Source of the DNA: CAWICD01 sp052267165 | Lineage (GTDB): Bacteria; Vulcanimicrobiota; Vulcanimicrobiia; Vulcanimicrobiales; Vulcanimicrobiaceae | Length of the DNA: 64,000 bases | Assembly: GCA_052267165.1 (NCBI GenBank) | Contig: JBKQHO010000022.1 | Location: forward strand, 62,001 to 126,000 | Reading direction: 5' to 3' | Part shown: positions 59,714 through 64,000 of the stretch, piece by piece | Numbering within the stretch: the first letter of the stretch is position 1 | Layout of the letters: each line of letters opens with the position of its first letter | The notes under the pieces: model-generated | What the model was told of the DNA's origin: nothing | The model's input: the letters and a program-made list of their open reading frames with translations, nothing else | Database searches by the model: none | Position numbers and translations under genes: made by a program

Positions 59714-60331
59714 TCACACGTCGAGCACGATCGGGACGTTGCGCGGCTCGTAACGCGCCGTGCAGATCGAGGCGTTCACGAAGGTCGTGCCGTCGCGCTC
59801 GAGCCTTCCGTAGCCCTCGTGGATGTGTCCGAACAGATGGACTCGCGGCGCGAGCTGGGCAACTCGCCGCAGCAGGTCTTCATCGCCGACGTGCTCGCCG
59901 CGAGCTTCGTCGAGGACGCCGTGCGGCGGGCCGTGGGTTATCAGGATCTCGGTGCCGGGCGGAATCAGCGCCCACTTCGCGGCTAATGCCGGCCCTCGGT
60001 CGAGGTTGAAGGCCCAGTCGAAGAAGCGCGGCTGCCAGGGCGAGCCGTAGAAGCTGCGCCCCTCGAGAACGGTCCCGGAATCCTCGAGATAGACGATGCC
60101 CTCGAGCAGCCTTCGCGCCTTCGCCGGCTCGCGCTCGAAGAGCCAGTCGTGATTGCCGGCGACCAGCACCTTGTGCGCGTGGGGCAGCGCGCGGAACCAG
60201 GCCACGAACGGCTCGATCTCGCGCGGCGTCCCGTGCATGCTGAAATCGCCGGCGTGTGCGACCACGTCGCCGTCGGGGACGGCGATGCGTTCGTGGAACG
60301 CGTGCGTGTCAGAGAGCACGACGAGGCGCAT
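59714..60331 (-). CDS. Calcineurin-like metallophosphoesterase
   Basis: A 205-residue phosphoesterase. The metal-binding motifs are in order: L-S-D-T-H-A-F (D-x-H at 8-10), A-H-A-G-D-F (G-D), V-A-G-N-H-D-W (G-N-H-D), T-H-G-P-P-H-G, and F-G-H-I-H-E-G (G-H-x-H). The architecture and T-H-G-P-P-x-x-x-x-D resemble the UPF0046/MPPED1 group of cyclic-nucleotide phosphodiesterases. If it hydrolyses cAMP (unproved), its place directly after the CRP-family gene would be meaningful. Convergent with the CRP-family gene, 10 bases apart. Confidence 0.9.
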   Translation of the reverse strand: MRLVVLSDTHAFHERIAVPDGDVVAHAGDFSMHGTPREIEPFVAWFRALPHAHKVLVAGNHDWLFEREPAKARRLLEGIVYLEDSGTVLEGRSFYGSPWQPRFFDWAFNLDRGPALAAKWALIPPGTEILITHGPPHGVLDEARGEHVGDEDLLRRVAQLAPRVHLFGHIHEGYGRLERDGTTFVNASICTARYEPRNVPIVLDV

Positions 60332-60379
60332 GCCGGGGTCCTTCCTGGGAACGCGTGGTTCGCCTGCGAAGAGACGAGC

Positions 60380-60844
60380 ATGGGGATTACCGTCGTGCGC
60401 GCGCGGCCGGCGGACTTGCCGCAAGCGAGCGCCATCGTGGATGAGTACTGCGATGCGATCGGCGTCGTCGTTCGCGACACGACGCTGCTGCCGTACTTCG
60501 AAGCGGGGAGCGGCCTCTGGGTCGCTCGCGAGGACGGCGACGCGGTCGGCTGCATCGCGCTCCGTCCGCTTCCGGCGATCGAGGACGCTTGCGAGGTGAA
60601 GCGGCTCTACGTTCGTCCGGCGCAGCGCGGGCGCGGCATCGCCGATCTGTTGCTCGCGGCGCTGCACGAGTATGCCGCTGCGAGCGGCTACACGACGGCG
60701 TATCTGGATACGAAGGACGACCTGCTGGTTGCGATCCTCTTTTACGAGAACCGCGGCTACGTGCGCTGCGCGCGCTACAACGACAATCCGCAGGCAACGG
60801 TCTTCATGCGGCGCGATCTGCCCTCCGCGCCCAAAGCGCTCTAG
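60380..60844 (+). CDS. GNAT-family N-acetyltransferase
   Basis: A 154-residue acetyltransferase from ATG 60380. The acetyl-CoA motif is V-K-R-L-Y-V-R-P-A-Q-R-G-R-G-I-A-D-L-L-L (about 73-92), followed by Y-L-D-T and F-Y-E-N-R-G-Y. Motif A is intact (Q-R-G-R-G-I-A). The acceptor substrate is unknown. Divergent from the phosphoesterase with 48 bases between. Confidence 0.9.
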   Translation: MGITVVRARPADLPQASAIVDEYCDAIGVVVRDTTLLPYFEAGSGLWVAREDGDAVGCIALRPLPAIEDACEVKRLYVRPAQRGRGIADLLLAALHEYAAASGYTTAYLDTKDDLLVAILFYENRGYVRCARYNDNPQATVFMRRDLPSAPKAL

Positions 60845-60927
60845 GAACGAAGGACTCCGCGCGTGCGATTCCTGCCGATCCGGCTCGCAAATGATCGCTG
60901 TCGATCTTACCGGGGTGAGTGCTGCCT

Positions 60928-62310
60928 TTAGACCAGGCGTTTGAGCGGGCGGCGCTTCCAGAACGCGTAGTAGTAGATGAGTTGGAAGGCCAAACCTGCG
61001 AAGAAGGCGGCCGGGTAGCCGTACCAGACGCCGTCGAGACCCATGCGCTGCATCAGCGCGTAGGCGACCGGGACCTCGACGCCCCAGATCGAGAGAATGG
61101 AGAGCAGCGTCGGCCAGACGACGTCGCCGCTGGCCAGCATTGTTCCGGCCAGGACGCGCGCGTTGCCGTAAATCGGATAACTCCACAGCGTGATCATCAG
61201 CAGGCTGTGCGCGATCGCGACGGTCTGCGGCTGGCGGATGAAGAGCGAGATCAGATCGACGCTGAACAGATAGCCGAGCGTGACCAGCACGCCTTCGACG
61301 ATGTAGTTGAGGACCACGGCCGAACGCACGATCTTGGGAATGCGCTCGAGCCGCCCGGCGCCGATCGCCGTCGCGCTGAAGATCGAGGCGCCGATGCCGA
61401 TGCTGACCGCGGGAAACTGAACGTAGCTCGCGACCTGGTTGACCGCGCCGTACGCGGCCGTCGCGGTCGAGCCGAAGTGATTGACGAAGAAGAGCACGGC
61501 GACCTCGGAGAGCGAGATCATGACGAGGTTGACGGCCGAGGGAAGGCCGAGACGCACGACCTTGGCCGCAATGTCCCAGCGCACGCGCATCCCCGCAAGC
61601 ATCGCCGCGTCGAGCGCGAGGGGATGGTTCGTGCGCCCGAGGTAGATCAGCAAACCCGCGAAGGCGCCGCCCGTCGAAAGCACGACGGCGACCGCGGCGC
61701 CGTTGGTTCCCAGACGCGGTAAGCCGAGCCAGCCCAAAATGAACGCCGGCGTCAGCAGCATGCTCAGCGTGGTGCTGGCGATCAGCGAGAAGAAGGGCGT
61801 GCGCGCGTCGCCTGTTCCGCGCAGAAACGTCGTGTAGATCAGATAGCCGAAGAGGATCGGCAGCGTGAAGAAGGTGATGCGCGAGTAGCTCGCCGCGATC
61901 TGCAGGATGTCGCTCGGCGTTCCGATCGCGGCCAGCATCAGCTCGGTGAAGGTTCCGCCGAGGATGCCGACGACCGCCCCCAGCCCGAGCGCGAGCGCCA
62001 GCGTCGTGCCGGCGATTTGCTTCACTTTCGCCGCATCGCGCGCGCCGTATGCTTGCCCGATGAGCACGGTGCTGCCGCTGCCCAGTCCGATCACGAACGA
62101 GATCAGAAAGAACACGATCGGGAAGATCGAGGAGACGGCCGCGAGCGAGCGGACCCCAACGAGCCTTCCGACATAGATGCTGTTGAGCGTCGAGCCGAGC
62201 GACTGCAGCACGTTGCTGAGCATCAGCGGCACGAGAAAGATCAGCAGCGACTGCCAGATCGGACGCGCGTCGCTGAGCGCGGGTGAAGCGCGTTTCGGGG
62301 CGCTGCTCAA
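60928..62310 (-). CDS. MATE-family efflux transporter
   Basis: About 460 residues with twelve helices in two halves. The first half begins L-V-P-L-M-L-S-N-V-L-Q-S-L-G-S-T-L-N-S-I-Y-V-G-R-L-V-G, typical of DinF/NorM-like MATE proteins. I-G-L-G-S-G-S-T-V-L-I-G-Q-A-Y-G-A-R and the second-half counterpart V-S-I-G-I-G-A-S-I-F-S-A-T-A-I-G-A-G are seen. It exports cations or drugs by Na+ or H+ antiport. The TTG at 62310 is proposed as start because it overlaps the stop of the upstream gene (TTGA). Confidence 0.9.
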   Translation of the reverse strand: MSSAPKRASPALSDARPIWQSLLIFLVPLMLSNVLQSLGSTLNSIYVGRLVGVRSLAAVSSIFPIVFFLISFVIGLGSGSTVLIGQAYGARDAAKVKQIAGTTLALALGLGAVVGILGGTFTELMLAAIGTPSDILQIAASYSRITFFTLPILFGYLIYTTFLRGTGDARTPFFSLIASTTLSMLLTPAFILGWLGLPRLGTNGAAVAVVLSTGGAFAGLLIYLGRTNHPLALDAAMLAGMRVRWDIAAKVVRLGLPSAVNLVMISLSEVAVLFFVNHFGSTATAAYGAVNQVASYVQFPAVSIGIGASIFSATAIGAGRLERIPKIVRSAVVLNYIVEGVLVTLGYLFSVDLISLFIRQPQTVAIAHSLLMITLWSYPIYGNARVLAGTMLASGDVVWPTLLSILSIWGVEVPVAYALMQRMGLDGVWYGYPAAFFAGLAFQLIYYYAFWKRRPLKRLV

Positions 62311-64000
62311 GTGCGCGGCGCGACCAGCAGCGTCCGCGCGTTGGTGTACCAAACCAAGCCGGGCGGCGCGCCCTGTTGCCGGCGCACGTACTTGCGTTCG
62401 GTGTAGTCGACCGCGACTTTCTCCGAAGCGCGGGCCTTACTATGGTACGCGGCCAGCCCCGCCGCCGCGTGCAATTCGTCGTCGCTCGGTAAGCGCTGCG
62501 AGTCGATGCGCAGCACGACGTGCGCGCCCGGCGTCGCGCGCGCATGGAACCAGAGATCGTTCGGACGCGCGACCCGGAAGGTCAGCTCGGCGTTGTTGCG
62601 AGGCGAGCGTCCCACGTAGACGCGCGCGTCGCCGGCGAGCGGAAACTCGAGCGCGGCGCGCCCCTCGTCGCGCGCCGGCCGGGTCGCCGCGCCCCCGCGC
62701 GTGCCGGCCTTGCGGCGTTCGAGCCGGTCGACGGCTTCGGCGAGATCGTCGAGCGTCTCGGGCTCGGCGCGCTCCAGCTCCCACAGCAGCTCCTCGCCGT
62801 ACGCGCTTTCACCTTCGAGCTGCGCCAGCCGCTGCTCGAGGTGGCGGCGCCGTCCGACGGCTTTCTTGTAGCGCTTGAAGATCGCAGCCGCGTTCGCTTT
62901 CGCGTCGAGCGCGGGGTCGAGCTCGATGCGCATTTCGGGCTGGCTCGGCGGCGCGAAGCTCGTCGCGCCGGCGGGGACTTCTGCGAGGTGTGCGTACAGC
63001 AGGTCGCCCGCGTTGCGCAGAGCCTCGGTGCTCTGCACGTCGGCGCGCTCGCGCTGGAGCGCGCTGCGTTCGGTGGCGAGCGCCCCGACCCGGCGCTCGA
63101 CCCGCGTTCGCAGCGACCCGCGGCGCGCTGCGAAGGCCTGCGCGGCGCGCGCTCGCCCCTGCGCGTCGAGCAATCCGCCCAGCAGCGGGAGCAGCGCGCG
63201 CTCGCGCCGTACCTCGAGCGCGCTGAACTGAAGGAGAGGAATCACGTGCACTTGGACGACTTGCCCGCCGCCGCCGTAGACGAACACGTCGCCGAGCGTG
63301 CCGGGCTCGCCGTCGCTCGCCTCCACCAGCGCCCGCGCTCGTTCGACGACGCGGCTTGCCAGCGCGGCCGAGCCGGTGCCAAGCTCGGCCGCCTCGGCGA
63401 CGAACGACTCGGCCGGCAAGCGCGGAAGCAGCGGGACCGCGCCGCGTAAGGCGCGGATCGCTCGCTCGCGCGCCCCGAGCTCGCCGGCCGCCAGCGCGGC
63501 GAAGGCCTCGAGCGGGTCGGTCTCGGCGGGTGGGCTCGGCAAGGGCGGCGGCTCGTATTCTTCACCGACGACGGTCGCGCGCCGGCCCGCGGAGCCGCGC
63601 GGAAACTCCTTGGCCGCGGCGATCACGCCGTCGTCTTTCAGGAGCACGAGGTTCCCGAAACGCGGCGTCAGCTCGACGACGAGCCGGTAGCGGCTGGCGA
63701 CCCCGAAGCGCGAACGCGCCGCCAAGTCGATGGCGATCAGCCGGTCGCCGTGCCGCCCGCGCACGCGTTCGATGCGCAGCCCCTCGAGCACGTCGGCGAA
63801 CGCGCGCGGCCAGCCCGCGGCGCGTTCCAGCGGCAGCTCGGGTTCGAGCGTTAGCAGCGGCGTCGGCCCGAACGGGTCGAGCGCGAGCGTGCCGCGCGGC
63901 ACCCGCAGCCCGAAGCGGCCGCCGGCAAGCATGCCCGCGGAGCGCACGCGCGCGCCGCGCAGCTCGCGTTCGAGCTCGGCGGCGAGCCGCCGCACGATCA
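62307..64000 (-). CDS. rqcH: Ribosome quality control protein RqcH (NFACT family), start at window edge
   Basis: About 563 residues. NFACT-N (about 1-200; R-Y-R-L-V-V-E-L-T-P-R-F-G-N-L-V-L-L) is followed by a helix-hairpin-helix region, a coiled-coil arm (about 290-430) and NFACT-R at the end (about 455-560; R-V-Y-V-G-R-S-P-R-N-N-A-E-L-T, A-R-P-N-D-L-W-F-H-A-R-A-T-P-G-A-H-V-V-L). RqcH binds stalled 50S subunits with tRNA-Ala and adds Ala tails. The most upstream visible start is GTG 63995. The frame continues as ATC and xTG at the edge, so an ATG spanning 63999-64001 is likely. Confidence 0.92.
   Translation of the reverse strand, partial: IVRRLAAELERELRGARVRSAGMLAGGRFGLRVPRGTLALDPFGPTPLLTLEPELPLERAAGWPRAFADVLEGLRIERVRGRHGDRLIAIDLAARSRFGVASRYRLVVELTPRFGNLVLLKDDGVIAAAKEFPRGSAGRRATVVGEEYEPPPLPSPPAETDPLEAFAALAAGELGARERAIRALRGAVPLLPRLPAESFVAEAAELGTGSAALASRVVERARALVEASDGEPGTLGDVFVYGGGGQVVQVHVIPLLQFSALEVRRERALLPLLGGLLDAQGRARAAQAFAARRGSLRTRVERRVGALATERSALQRERADVQSTEALRNAGDLLYAHLAEVPAGATSFAPPSQPEMRIELDPALDAKANAAAIFKRYKKAVGRRRHLEQRLAQLEGESAYGEELLWELERAEPETLDDLAEAVDRLERRKAGTRGGAATRPARDEGRAALEFPLAGDARVYVGRSPRNNAELTFRVARPNDLWFHARATPGAHVVLRIDSQRLPSDDELHAAAGLAAYHSKARASEKVAVDYTERKYVRRQQGAPPGLVWYTNARTLLVAPRT

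Noticed and set aside
1..64000. Search for CRISPR arrays, insertion sequences, integrases, prophage or toxin-antitoxin pairs
   Set aside because: No spaced direct repeats, transposase motifs, phage genes or att-like repeats were seen; the gene remnants look like deletion debris, not mobile elements.

Overview
The window is about 64 kb of GC-rich bacterial chromosome, densely coded on both strands. Start-stop overlaps such as ATGA, GTGA and TTGA are frequent, and GTG and TTG starts are common. A MacAB-type envelope exporter, a predicted outer-membrane protein, lipoprotein-type signals and Flp/Tad pilus parts point to a diderm. The mix (ECF sigma factor, multi-PAS phosphatase, Flp pilin, glutathionyl-hydroquinone reductase, RqcH) does not fix the phylum. 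A deep-branching GC-rich lineage such as Eremiobacterota/Vulcanimicrobiota is only a guess. No rRNA, tRNA, CRISPR array, insertion sequence or prophage was seen; the region reads as core chromosome sprinkled with small gene remnants. Layout, 1-10 kb: the edge of a serine hydrolase gene, a DUF1877 protein, an ECF sigma / zinc anti-sigma / small mechanosensitive-channel operon, a MacA-MacB type exporter and 6-phosphogluconate dehydrogenase. 9-16 kb: two uncharacterised genes, an MFS carrier, a large uncharacterised protein, and a divergent pair of envelope proteases (site-2 protease and S41 peptidase). 16.9-20.3 kb is the most striking part: a cystine ABC importer (tcyJLN-like) preceded by a complete transcription attenuator. 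It has a strong promoter, a leader peptide with adjacent Cys codons starting about at the transcription start, mutually exclusive pairing segments and a U-tract terminator. The divergent neighbour is a cysteine-synthase-family enzyme. 20-34 kb: a K+ channel, hydrolases and oxidoreductases, a TPP enzyme / acyl-CoA ligase pair beside an alcohol dehydrogenase, exported MsrA and a second acyl-CoA ligase. 34-41 kb: an ABC-F protein, a lipid kinase plus PAP2 phosphatase, a LysE exporter, a transglutaminase-like protein and two tiny stress-type genes. 41-45 kb: a Flp/Tad piece (prepilin peptidase, Flp pilin, three TadE/TadG-like proteins) with a perfect CRP-type operator between the divergent peptidase and pilin genes. 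45-64 kb: an SGNH lipoprotein and outer-membrane-type protein, a NUDIX hydrolase, a DUF3810 membrane protease, a 1062-residue PAS/GAF/SpoIIE/HATPase phosphatase, a PLD-like protein with a histone-H1-like tail, an ACT protein, homoserine dehydrogenase, RecQ, a CRP-family regulator whose recognition helix fits the operator seen 17 kb away, a phosphoesterase, a GNAT, a MATE exporter and RqcH at the right edge. Five decayed or truncated genes (EAL domain, epoxide hydrolase, PBP1C tail, ketopantoate reductase, a membrane methyltransferase) sit between intact operons.
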